From contig DATADX010000053.1 of assembly GCA_036258315.1 (NCBI GenBank), positions 1 through 6,037 on the forward strand: 6,037 nucleotides of DNA. The letters are read 5' to 3'. Below are positions 1 through 5,726 of the stretch, piece by piece. The notes under the pieces are model-generated. The model worked only from the letters and a program-made list of their open reading frames with translations. It was not told the origin of the DNA and searched no databases. This DNA is from DASSYK01 sp036258315 (GTDB lineage Bacteria; Actinomycetota; Thermoleophilia; Solirubrobacterales; 70-9). The translations under genes and the position numbers were made by a program. Numbering within the stretch: the first letter of the stretch is position 1; the number at the start of each line of letters is the position of its first letter.

Positions 1-341
1 ACGGTGTGCTTGCCGTCGAGCCAGTCGGCGGCCTGCGTGGTGACGATGAAGAACTGCGAGCCGTTGGTGTTCGGGCCGGCGTTGGCCATCGCGAGCGCCC
101 CGCGCACGACCTTGTGGTCGTTGAACTCGTCGTCGAACGTGTAGCCCGGGCCGCCCGTGCCGGTGCCCTCGGGGCAGCCGCCCTGGACCATGAAGTCCTT
201 GATCACGCGGTGGAAGGTGAGGCCGTCATAGAAGCCGTCGCCCGCGAGCTTGCGAAAGTTCTCGACCGTCTTCGGGGCCTCCCCGTCGAAGAACTCGATC
301 CTGATCGGGCCGGCGTCCGTGTGGAGAATGGCCTGCGACAC
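1..341 (-). CDS. Cyclophilin-type peptidyl-prolyl cis-trans isomerase (3' end missing)
   Basis: Catalyses cis-trans isomerisation of X-Pro bonds to help proteins fold; no signal peptide is visible, so it is probably cytoplasmic. The first 113 residues are present and the C-terminal part lies beyond the left edge. Cyclophilin motifs appear in order: FHRVIKDFMVQGG (residues 43-55, with R45, F50 and Q53 matching the catalytic Arg, Phe and Gln), MANAGPNTNGSQFFI (85-99) and WLDGKHT (107-113, the Trp and His of the active-site pocket). I chose the GTG at 341 because the protein then begins SQAILHTDAGPIRIEFF, the usual start of the domain; no ATG fits and no clear Shine-Dalgarno is seen. The gene lies downstream of zwf on the same strand with a 63-bp gap holding short inverted repeats. 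Family assignment is firm; the subtype (PpiA or PpiB) is not resolved. Confidence 0.95.
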   Translation of the reverse strand, partial: MSQAILHTDAGPIRIEFFDGEAPKTVENFRKLAGDGFYDGLTFHRVIKDFMVQGGCPEGTGTGGPGYTFDDEFNDHKVVRGALAMANAGPNTNGSQFFIVTTQAADWLDGKHT

Positions 342-375
342 GAGAGGAACACTAGTCGCTCCGGGCTGCGCCCCT

Positions 376-406
376 CGCTCCGAAGTGGAGCGGCCTGGTG
401 GCCGCT
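376..406 (-). terminator. Two overlapping hairpins at the zwf stop codon
   Basis: AGCGGCC (389-395) and GGCCGCT (400-406) form a perfect 7-bp stem with a TGGT loop, and the stem runs into the zwf stop codon. A second stem, CGCTCC (376-381) with GGAGCG (387-392), shares bases 389-392, so the two cannot form at once. There is no T-tract on either side, so this is not a classical intrinsic terminator. It may act as a T-less terminator or an mRNA 3' stabiliser between zwf and the cyclophilin gene, or it may simply reflect high GC. Confidence 0.3.
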
Positions 407-1844
407 AGACCGGCCCGAACGGATCCTCGCTCGGCAGCCAGGGCTTGCGCCAGCCGCCGTAGCCCACGGTGAGGTCCGTGGCGCTCTCCGGCCCCCAGCT
501 TCCCTTCCGATAGGTCTCGATTGGACAGGGCCTGTCGATCAGGGGCTGCACGATCCGCCACGTCTCCTCGACGGCGTCCATGCGGCTGAACAGCTGCGGG
601 TTGCCGCGGAGCGCGTCGGTCAGGAGGCGCTCGTAGGGCGTCGGCTGCTCGCCGACCTGCAAAGCGAAGAGCAGGCTGAGGTGGACGCGCCGGAGGGCGT
701 CCTCGCCGGGCTGCTTCGCCTCGAGCAGCAGGCAGGCGCCGGCCTGGGGGTCGATCCGAACGATCAGCTCGTCCGCGTGAGGGATGGCGTGGTTTCCGAT
801 CCCGAGCGCGGGCGGGCTGTCGAGGACCACCCTGACCTCGGTCACCTTCGCGGCCAGCGCCTTGCCGGCCCGGATGAAGAGCGGGACCCCGGCCCAGCGC
901 CAGTTCTGGGCCTCGAGGCGGAGGGCGGCGAACGTCTCGGTATCCGAGTCGGGCGCCACCCCCTCGACCTCCCGGTACCCCTCGTACTGACCGCGGACGA
1001 AGCGGTGGGGGTCGGCGGACGGGACCGAGCGAAAGAAGTCGAGCTTGCGGTCGCGGATCGGATCGGGGTCGTTGCCGCCGGCCGGGGGCTCCATTCCGGT
1101 CAGGGCGAGCAGCTGCAGGAGGTGGTTCTGGACGACGTCGCGGAGGGCGCCGACCGTGTCGTAGAAGCGGCCGCGGTCGTCGACGCCGAAGTCTTCGGCC
1201 ATCGTGATCTGGACCGAGCTGACGAAGTGCCGCTTCCAGACGGGCTCGAGGATCGAGTTTGCGAAGCGCAGGTAGGTGATGTCCATCACCGGTTCCTTGC
1301 CGAGGAAGTGATCGATCCGGAAGATCTGCTCCTCCTCGAGCACCTCGAGCAGCTTCGACTGCAGCTCGCGAGCGGACTCCAGCGAGTCCCCGAACGGCTT
1401 CTCGAGCACGACCCTGCCGCCCTCGGTGAGGCCGTAGTGGCCGAGATGCTGCACCACCTCGGCGTAGAGCGACGGCGGGATCTCGAGATAGAAGACGGGG
1501 TGCTCGGCCTTGCCGAGCTCCTTGGCGAGCTTCTGGTAGGTCTCCCGCCTGTCGTAGTCGCCCCGGATGAACGAGATCCGCTCCTCAAGGCCCTTCATCA
1601 CCCTCGGGTCGACGTCGTCGATGTTCTCCTGGACCCCGTCGCGGACGTGCTTCTCGAGGTCCTCCTCGCTCCAGCGACTGCGGGCGACCGCGATGATCGG
1701 GACGTCCAGCGCGCCTCGCCGCTCGAGGCGATACAGCGACTGGATGGTCATCTTCTTGGCGAGGTCACCGGTGATCCCGAAGATCACCAGCACGTCGCCG
1801 GGAGGGCCGAACCCGTCGCCGTGATCGCGGGAGGCGGTCGCCAT
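405..1844 (-). CDS. zwf: Glucose-6-phosphate 1-dehydrogenase
   Basis: Oxidises glucose-6-phosphate to 6-phosphoglucono-lactone, normally with NADP+; first step of the oxidative pentose phosphate pathway, cytoplasmic. The 479-residue length is close to the family norm. The N-terminal Rossmann domain has the GITGDLA nucleotide loop (23-29) and R55 after the second strand (VARS), where the family contacts the NADP 2'-phosphate. EKPFG lies at 148-152, the substrate/active-site signature RIDHFLGKE at 176-184 (D178, H179), and the second catalytic His at H241 in RDVVQNHLLQ. The stretch GKEPV through MAEDFG replaces the more common GKETVQN version and resembles an actinobacterial subgroup. The start is the ATG at 1844; no Shine-Dalgarno precedes it, but TACGGT six bases upstream suggests a leaderless mRNA. 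It is divergent from gnd-pgl, which encode the next enzymes. A long plus-strand frame across it is antisense shadow. Confidence 0.97.
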   Translation of the reverse strand: MATASRDHGDGFGPPGDVLVIFGITGDLAKKMTIQSLYRLERRGALDVPIIAVARSRWSEEDLEKHVRDGVQENIDDVDPRVMKGLEERISFIRGDYDRRETYQKLAKELGKAEHPVFYLEIPPSLYAEVVQHLGHYGLTEGGRVVLEKPFGDSLESARELQSKLLEVLEEEQIFRIDHFLGKEPVMDITYLRFANSILEPVWKRHFVSSVQITMAEDFGVDDRGRFYDTVGALRDVVQNHLLQLLALTGMEPPAGGNDPDPIRDRKLDFFRSVPSADPHRFVRGQYEGYREVEGVAPDSDTETFAALRLEAQNWRWAGVPLFIRAGKALAAKVTEVRVVLDSPPALGIGNHAIPHADELIVRIDPQAGACLLLEAKQPGEDALRRVHLSLLFALQVGEQPTPYERLLTDALRGNPQLFSRMDAVEETWRIVQPLIDRPCPIETYRKGSWGPESATDLTVGYGGWRKPWLPSEDPFGPV

Positions 1845-1850
1845 GCCCGC

Positions 1851-1856
1851 ACCGTA
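1851..1856 (-). promoter_or_regulatory. Putative zwf -10 element (leaderless promoter)
   Basis: On the minus strand TACGGT fits the TANNNT -10 pattern and ends six bases before the zwf ATG, which places the transcription start at or near the first base of the start codon. No good -35 hexamer is seen about 17 bp upstream. The element is the loop of a perfect 6-bp inverted repeat, GCCCGC (1845-1850) with GCGGGC (1857-1862), which could be a small operator. The absence of a Shine-Dalgarno supports the leaderless reading. Confidence 0.35.
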
Positions 1857-1875
1857 GCGGGCGGACGGCCGCGCT

Positions 1876-1881
1876 TAGGAT
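1876..1881 (+). promoter_or_regulatory. Putative gnd-pgl -10 element
   Basis: TAGGAT matches TATAAT at four of six positions and would start transcription around 1888, giving a leader of about 30 nt that contains the strong gnd Shine-Dalgarno. No convincing -35 hexamer is visible. It lies about 20 bp from the proposed zwf -10 on the other strand, so the two promoters would be packed back to back. Confidence 0.3.
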
Positions 1882-1904
1882 GCCGCGACGGATCGATCGA
1901 GGAC

Positions 1905-1910
1905 AGGAGG
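1905..1910 (+). promoter_or_regulatory. Ribosome binding site of gnd
   Basis: A consensus AGGAGG lies 8 nt before the ATG at 1919. This decides the start: the in-frame ATG at 1880 would put this site inside the coding region and add 13 residues before the conserved Rossmann start. Confidence 0.85.
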
Positions 1911-1918
1911 AGTCGCTG

Positions 1919-2941
1919 ATGAGCGCGCAATTGGGGATGGTCGGCCTGGGGCGGATGGGCTCCAACATCGTTCGGCGGCTGATGCGGGGCGGACACGACT
2001 GCGTGGTCTACGACGTCAACCCCGACGCGATCTCGACGCTCGAAGGGGAAGGGGCCGCCGCCGCCTCCTCGCTGCAGGAGATGGCCGAGAGGCTCGATCC
2101 GCCGCGCTCGGTCTGGGTGATGGTCCCCGCCGGCGAGATCACCGAGCAGACCGTCGCCAACGTCGCGGCGGTCCTCTCCGAGGGCGACGCGATCATCGAC
2201 GGCGGCAACACCCACTACCTCGACGACATCCGCCGCTCCGAGCGGCTCGCCGAGGACGGGATCGACTACGTCGACTGCGGCACCAGCGGGGGCGTGTTCG
2301 GGCTCGAGCGAGGCTTCTGCCTGATGATCGGCGGCCCGGACGGAGCGGTGAACCGCCTCGACCCGATCTTCGCCACGATCGCGCCGGGCCTCGGGGACGT
2401 CGAACGGACCCCTGGCCGGAGCGGCGAGCCGGGCCCATCCGAACAGGGCTACCTGCACTGCGGGCCGGCGGGCGCGGGCCACTTCGTGAAGATGGTCCAC
2501 AACGGGATCGAGTACGGCCTGATGGCGGCCTACGCCGAGGGCCTCAACATCATCCGCCACGCCGACGTCGGCAAGCACAAGCGCGAGGCGGACGCCGAGA
2601 CCGCCCCGCTCGAGCATCCCGAGCACTACCTGTACGAGATCGACGTCTCCGAGGTCGCCGAGGTGTGGCGCCGCGGGAGCGTGATCGCCTCGTGGCTGCT
2701 CGACCTCGCGGCCTCGGCGCTGCATGCCTCGCCGACCCTCGAGGAGTTCGGCGGCCGCGTCTCCGACTCGGGCGAGGGCCGCTGGACCTCGATCGCCGCG
2801 ATCGAGGAGGGGGTGCCGGCGCCCGTCCTGACGACCGCCCTCTACGAGCGCCTCGCGTCGCGGAGCGAGGACGAGTTCGCGAACAAGGTGCTGTCCGCGA
2901 TGCGGAAGGAGTTCGGAGGGCACGAGGAGAAGCCGGGTTGA
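1919..2941 (+). CDS. gnd: 6-phosphogluconate dehydrogenase, short (NAD-preferring type)
   Basis: Oxidatively decarboxylates 6-phosphogluconate to ribulose-5-phosphate and CO2, the last oxidative step of the pentose phosphate pathway; cytoplasmic. The protein has 340 residues, against about 470 for the classical NADP enzyme, placing it with the short YqeC/GntZ-like class. The Rossmann loop GLGRMG is at 9-14. The second strand ends in D32 (VVYDVNP), an acidic residue that favours NAD+; NADP enzymes have Asn-Arg-Thr here. Other motifs are DGGNTHYLDD (94-103), GTSGG (121-125) and HCGPAGAGHFVKMVHNGIEYG (180-200, read with K191, N195 and E198 as the catalytic Lys, Asn and Glu). It starts at the ATG at 1919 behind AGGAGG. 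It overlaps pgl by TTGA, so the two are probably translationally coupled. NAD preference is inferred from one residue position and length class. Confidence 0.95.
   Translation: MSAQLGMVGLGRMGSNIVRRLMRGGHDCVVYDVNPDAISTLEGEGAAAASSLQEMAERLDPPRSVWVMVPAGEITEQTVANVAAVLSEGDAIIDGGNTHYLDDIRRSERLAEDGIDYVDCGTSGGVFGLERGFCLMIGGPDGAVNRLDPIFATIAPGLGDVERTPGRSGEPGPSEQGYLHCGPAGAGHFVKMVHNGIEYGLMAAYAEGLNIIRHADVGKHKREADAETAPLEHPEHYLYEIDVSEVAEVWRRGSVIASWLLDLAASALHASPTLEEFGGRVSDSGEGRWTSIAAIEEGVPAPVLTTALYERLASRSEDEFANKVLSAMRKEFGGHEEKPG
2924..2929 (+). promoter_or_regulatory. Ribosome binding site of pgl, inside gnd
   Basis: GAGGAG lies 8 nt before the TTG at 2938, within the last codons of gnd. It supports the TTG start and the overlapping TTGA junction; the reading frame itself stays open far upstream and gives no other well-placed start. 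Confidence 0.7.
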
Positions 2942-3621
2942 CGGGCGCGGAGCACGAGCTCGAGGTCCACGACGACGAGGCCGCAGTCGCCCGCCGCGGC
3001 GCGGAGCTGATCGCGGAGGCGGCCCGCGAGGCCGCCGCCGGCCGCGGCAGCTTCCGGATGTCCGCGAGCGGCGGTCAGACGCCGTGGGCGATGTACGGGC
3101 AGCTCGAGGAGTTTCCCCTCCCCTGGGGCGAGGCCGAGATCTACCAGACGGACGAGCGGATCGCGCCTCCCGGCTCGCCCGAGCGCAACCTAACCCACCT
3201 CGTCGCGGCCTTCTCGATCGGCGCCCAGGGCTCGCTGCGGCCGATGCCGGTGGACGCCGACGCTCCGGACCGCGCCGCGGACGTCTACGCGGAACAGCTC
3301 CCGGAGGCGCTCGAGCTGGTCCACCTCGGGCTGGGCCCGGACGGCCACACCGCGTCACTCGTGCCGGGCGATCCCGTGCTCGAGGTCGACGACCGCCGGG
3401 TTGCCGTCACGGCCAGGCCCTATCAGGGCACCCGCCGGATGACCCTCACCTACCCCGAGCTGGCCAGGGCCCGCCGCCTGCTCTGGATCGTCACCGGCGA
3501 GTCGAAGCGCGAGCCGCTCGCGAAGCTGCTCGCCCGCGACCCCTCGATCCCCGCCGGACGGGTCGAGCCCCGCGAGTCGCTGATCATCGCCGACCGCGCC
3601 GCGGCGCCTGGTGACGGCTAA
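2938..3621 (+). CDS. pgl: 6-phosphogluconolactonase
   Basis: Hydrolyses 6-phosphoglucono-lactone to 6-phosphogluconate, linking the G6PDH and 6PGDH steps; cytoplasmic. The 227 residues match the usual DevB/SOL-type length of about 230-250. Motifs in order: SGGQTP (44-49, the phosphate-binding SGGSTP-like loop), TDER (71-74), ERNL (82-85) and GLGPDGHTASL (131-141), where H137 corresponds to the proposed catalytic base of the family. A conserved RMTLTYPELARARR segment and a VTGESKREPL segment follow. I chose the TTG at 2938 because it sits 8 nt after GAGGAG, overlaps the gnd stop as TTGA, and gives the expected N-terminus ahead of the first helix. The TAA stop overlaps the convergent protease stop. 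The longer open frame upstream is a shadow of gnd. Confidence 0.94.
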   Translation: MTGAEHELEVHDDEAAVARRGAELIAEAAREAAAGRGSFRMSASGGQTPWAMYGQLEEFPLPWGEAEIYQTDERIAPPGSPERNLTHLVAAFSIGAQGSLRPMPVDADAPDRAADVYAEQLPEALELVHLGLGPDGHTASLVPGDPVLEVDDRRVAVTARPYQGTRRMTLTYPELARARRLLWIVTGESKREPLAKLLARDPSIPAGRVEPRESLIIADRAAAPGDG

Positions 3622-4670
3622 CGGACGACCGGGCGGAACGTCTGCGCCCGGACCAAGCACGCGGTGCGTTTCTTGCCGGACTTCCGCTTGCAGCCGCGCA
3701 GCCTCTTCCTCCGGCCCGTGGGAAGGCCGCCGGCCGAGCCGGACCAGAGCTTGAAGGCGGCGTCGCCGAGGTAGGGGCCCGCGATCACCTCGCAGGCGGG
3801 TCCCGGCTGGACGCAGCCCGAATGGCTGACGACCGAGTTGACCAGGCCGCCCTTGACCACCCAGCCGCCGCCACTCGAGCCCTCCTGCTGGTGGCAGGGG
3901 GAGGCGAGGACGGCGCTGCTGAACCGCTCGAAGCCGGCGAACCGCGAGCTGCAGAGAATCGGCCGCTCGCCGTCGTAGAACGGAGCCGGCAGGGCCGGAT
4001 ACCCGAAGATCTGGAAGCGCGTGCCCCTATAGCCGCGCGCCGGGCGGTTGAAGCTGACGCCCCGGGAGCCCAGCACGTCCTGAATCTGCCCGCCGGGGCC
4101 GGGGGCGAGGTTGACCGTCCCCACGTCGAGCGTGATGTCGCCCTCGAACGCCCAGATCGCGGGCGCCCGCAGCCGGGTTGCGGGATAGACCCCGAACGGC
4201 CTGGCGTCGTTGCGATAGCCGGGGACGAACAGCACGTTCGCCGCGAAGACCGGGCCTGGGCCCGACGGCACGACCACGCAGTGCCCCGCCGTCAGCAGCA
4301 GGTTGCGGATGAAGGAGGTGACGACCGTGGCCGAGCAGCTCGCGTTGCTCGACCCGATCGTGAGGAAGAGCTTGCCGTGGATCCGTTCGGGATACGCCGT
4401 GTCGCGGCCGGGATCGATCTCCCGGTCGGGTGACTGGGCGCTCGGGGCGGCGAGCGGAGCCCCCGGCGCCCCGAGCCCGCCCGGCAGGTCGATCGACTCG
4501 GCCTCGCGCATCCGCTCGGCGGTCCAGTAGGCGCGGACCTCGGCGGGCGTCTGGTCCACCGCGTGGCTGACGGCGGCGGGCTGTATGGCGAGAGCGGGTG
4601 CGGGGGTCACCGAGCAGGCCAGCGCGACGGCAGCGCCTGCGACGACGCAGATATTCCCCCTGCGGCGCAT
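3618..4670 (-). CDS. Secreted trypsin-like (S1 family) serine protease
   Basis: A predicted exported endopeptidase of 350 residues. Residues 1-28 look like a signal peptide: Arg-rich start, hydrophobic core and PALA before the likely cut. A propeptide-like segment (about 29-95) contains EVRAYWTAERMREA, similar to pro-regions of secreted actinobacterial peptidases. The catalytic domain shows H130 in LLTAGHC, D182 in LDVGTV (likely the acid residue) and S266 in GSSGGGW. Cys112/131 and Cys240/259 are spaced like disulfide pairs. The last 31 residues form a very basic tail with two Cys (R320 onward), outside the protease fold. I chose the ATG at 4670, with AAGGTG 9 nt upstream, over the in-frame GTG at 4691, which adds seven residues and has no ribosome site. 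It follows the methyltransferase gene by 13 nt, so they are probably cotranscribed. Substrate is unknown. Confidence 0.88.
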   Translation of the reverse strand: MRRRGNICVVAGAAVALACSVTPAPALAIQPAAVSHAVDQTPAEVRAYWTAERMREAESIDLPGGLGAPGAPLAAPSAQSPDREIDPGRDTAYPERIHGKLFLTIGSSNASCSATVVTSFIRNLLLTAGHCVVVPSGPGPVFAANVLFVPGYRNDARPFGVYPATRLRAPAIWAFEGDITLDVGTVNLAPGPGGQIQDVLGSRGVSFNRPARGYRGTRFQIFGYPALPAPFYDGERPILCSSRFAGFERFSSAVLASPCHQQEGSSGGGWVVKGGLVNSVVSHSGCVQPGPACEVIAGPYLGDAAFKLWSGSAGGLPTGRRKRLRGCKRKSGKKRTACLVRAQTFRPVVR

Positions 4671-4679
4671 CGACCCCGT

Positions 4680-4685
4680 CACCTT
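4680..4685 (-). promoter_or_regulatory. Probable ribosome binding site of the protease gene
   Basis: Minus-strand AAGGTG lies 9 nt before the ATG at 4670 and overlaps the TAA stop (4684-4686) of the upstream methyltransferase gene. This favours the ATG over the GTG at 4691 and suggests the two genes are translated from one message. Confidence 0.5.
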
Positions 4686-5214
4686 ATCCACCTCGACCCG
4701 GCGTCCAAGGGTTGCGGCGAGGAACCCATCGCGGTACCGCCGCCCGATAGGCGACGTACTCGTCGCCGAAGCGGCGAATCAGCCCAGGCTCCTCGACCAG
4801 CGGTATGTAGAGGCCGTTGAGGAGCGCGAAGATCCCGAGCTCGGCGAGGATCGCCGGCGATCCGAGCACCAGCGTCTCGCCGGCCAGGACGAGGGCGACG
4901 CCGGTGATCATCGGGTTACGGACGTTCCGATACGGGCCCCGGACGACGAGCCGGCGCGTCGGATCCCAAGGCGCGAGCGTTCCCTCCCCGACCGACCCGA
5001 ACAGTGAGACCGTCCTCCAGACGAGCGCCACGCCCGCGATCACGGCGATCGCCCCGGCCAGGACCGCAGCGGCCGTCCCGATGCCCGGCAAGCCCCATCC
5101 GAGGTCGGCTCCCCAGGCCAGACAGAGGACGAAGGGGACGACGACCGTCGCGACGAAGGGCAGCGGGCCGATCGCCCGCAGCTGTCTGCCGAGCCCCGGG
5201 CGCCCCTCAGCCAC
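4684..5214 (-). CDS. Isoprenylcysteine/phospholipid methyltransferase-family membrane protein
   Basis: A 176-residue integral membrane protein of the ICMT/PEMT-like family, whose members use S-adenosylmethionine to methylate lipid or prenyl-type substrates; the bacterial substrate is usually unknown. Hydrophobic segments lie at about 17-34, 45-65, 103-118 and 120-138. The family signature is clear: LVVRGPYRNVRNPM (89-102), then a short hairpin, EEP (141-143) and FGDEYVAYRAAVPRWVPR (149-166), which form the cofactor site in this family. The start is a GTG at 5214 with only a weak upstream ribosome site, so the exact N-terminus is uncertain; a 15-codon frame ends across this start. It precedes the protease gene by 13 nt. 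The downstream neighbour does not reveal its substrate. Confidence 0.85.
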   Translation of the reverse strand: MAEGRPGLGRQLRAIGPLPFVATVVVPFVLCLAWGADLGWGLPGIGTAAAVLAGAIAVIAGVALVWRTVSLFGSVGEGTLAPWDPTRRLVVRGPYRNVRNPMITGVALVLAGETLVLGSPAILAELGIFALLNGLYIPLVEEPGLIRRFGDEYVAYRAAVPRWVPRRNPWTPGRGG

Positions 5215-5254
5215 GCTCGACCGCGTTGGCCGCCGCCAGAGCGGTCTTCCTCAT
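5207..5254 (-). other. Possible 15-codon upstream ORF overlapping the methyltransferase start
   Basis: An ATG at 5254 opens a frame reading MRKTALAAANAVERG, which stops at a TGA (5207-5209) just inside the methyltransferase gene. It could couple translation of the weak GTG start. Alternatively it could be the true N-terminus, separated by a one-base frame change, since VERG would run into RPGLGRQ. No Shine-Dalgarno is visible for it either. This is speculative. Confidence 0.2.
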
Positions 5255-5290
5255 CCCGAGCGCACCCACGTCACACAGAACAAGAGCAAA

Positions 5291-5313
5291 CCCGAGTGGA
5301 TGCGGTACTCGGG
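5291..5313. repeat. Inverted repeat upstream of the MerR promoter
   Basis: CCCGAGT (5291-5297) and ACTCGGG (5307-5313) are a perfect 7-bp inverted repeat around a 9-nt loop, ending three bases before the -35 hexamer. It may be a second protein-binding site or an RNA hairpin on a message reading through. No T-tract follows, so a terminator is unlikely. Confidence 0.4.
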
Positions 5314-5315
5314 CC

Positions 5316-5346
5316 TTGACTTAGAGCGCGCTCTAAGTCCTATCGT
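5316..5346 (+). promoter_or_regulatory. MerR-type promoter with 19-bp spacer
   Basis: The -35 hexamer TTGACT (5316-5321) and the -10 hexamer TATCGT (5341-5346) are separated by exactly 19 bp. This overlong spacing is characteristic of promoters that MerR-family regulators activate by distorting the DNA. The predicted start is about 5352-5354, so the message for the regulator at 5355 would be leaderless or nearly so; no Shine-Dalgarno is present. It drives the regulator and the aldo/keto reductase together. Confidence 0.85.
5318..5339. promoter_or_regulatory. Perfect 22-bp palindromic operator for the MerR regulator
   Basis: The half-site GACTTAGAGCG (5318-5328) is followed directly by its exact reverse complement (5329-5339). 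The palindrome overlaps the end of the -35 hexamer and fills all but the last base of the spacer, the standard place for a MerR dimer. Its position next to the regulator gene implies autoregulation. Confidence 0.85.
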
Positions 5347-5354
5347 GGATCTCG

Positions 5355-5726
5355 ATGGGCGTCTCTCTCAGCATCTCCGAAGCGGCTGAGAAGTCGGGCC
5401 TCAGCGTCCACACGCTCCGCTACTACGAGCGAGCGGGACTCCTCGAGCCGATCAGCCGGAATGGCAGCGGGCACCGCCGCTACGTGGAGGAGGACCTGGA
5501 GCGAATCAGGTTCCTCAGCAGGCTCCGCGCCACGGGGATGCCGATCCGGCGGGTCCGGAGGTATGCGGAGCTGCTCAATGGGGGAGACGAAACCAACGAG
5601 GAGCGTCTAGCGCTGCTCGAGGAGCACCGTGCATCCGTGCTGGCGCTGCTCGACCAGACCGCTCAGAACCTCGAGCTCATCGAGTTCAAGATCGACCTCT
5701 ACCGGGAAAGGCTCGGCAGGAAATGA
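5355..5726 (+). CDS. MerR-family transcriptional regulator
   Basis: A 123-residue DNA-binding regulator. The N-terminal winged helix-turn-helix reads SISEAAEKSGLSVHTLRYYERAG from about residue 6, continues through GLLEP (28-32) and the wing GHRRY (39-43), and then EEDLERIRFLSRLRATGMPI. A long C-terminal helix (about 80-120) should form the antiparallel dimer coiled coil. The make-up resembles the YyaN-like subgroup often found beside oxidoreductases. There is no cysteine anywhere, so the thiol or metal sensing seen in MerR, SoxR or AdhR cannot apply to this protein alone. The start is the ATG at 5355, just after the predicted transcription start. It overlaps the reductase gene by ATGA and is preceded by the 22-bp palindrome in a 19-bp spacer. 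The effector is unknown; a small molecule or reductase substrate is a guess. Confidence 0.95.
   Translation: MGVSLSISEAAEKSGLSVHTLRYYERAGLLEPISRNGSGHRRYVEEDLERIRFLSRLRATGMPIRRVRRYAELLNGGDETNEERLALLEEHRASVLALLDQTAQNLELIEFKIDLYRERLGRK

Noticed and set aside
1880..1918. An earlier ATG start for gnd at 1880
   Set aside because: It would place the consensus AGGAGG (1905-1910) inside the gene and add 13 residues not expected before the Rossmann fold.
6..1919. A 637-codon plus-strand open frame across the cyclophilin and zwf region
   Set aside because: It is antisense to two genes with clear family motifs, has low-complexity Arg/Ala/Gly/Val/Leu/Glu composition and no domain I recognise. Long antisense frames are expected at this GC content.
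2665..2937. N-terminal extension of pgl to 2665
   Set aside because: This part overlaps gnd in another frame and is Arg-rich shadow. The TTG at 2938 has a ribosome site and a normal overlap with the gnd stop.
1784..3358. A 524-codon minus-strand open frame across gnd and pgl
   Set aside because: It is antisense to genuine gnd and pgl, is extremely rich in Arg, Pro and Ala, and shows no family motif.
3596..3607. 12-bp GC palindrome GCGCCGCGGCGC near the pgl end
   Set aside because: It has no loop, sits inside coding sequence and is what alternating GCC/GCG Ala and Arg codons produce by chance.
3822..4433. A 203-codon plus-strand frame opposite the protease gene
   Set aside because: It is antisense to a gene with signal peptide and full catalytic triad, and shows no recognisable motif or ribosome site.
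4611..4625. Possible lipoprotein cysteine (C19 after VALA) in the protease signal peptide
   Set aside because: The -3 position is Ala instead of Leu, Val or Ile, and a standard cleavage site follows at PALA (residue 28), so a secreted protein is more likely.
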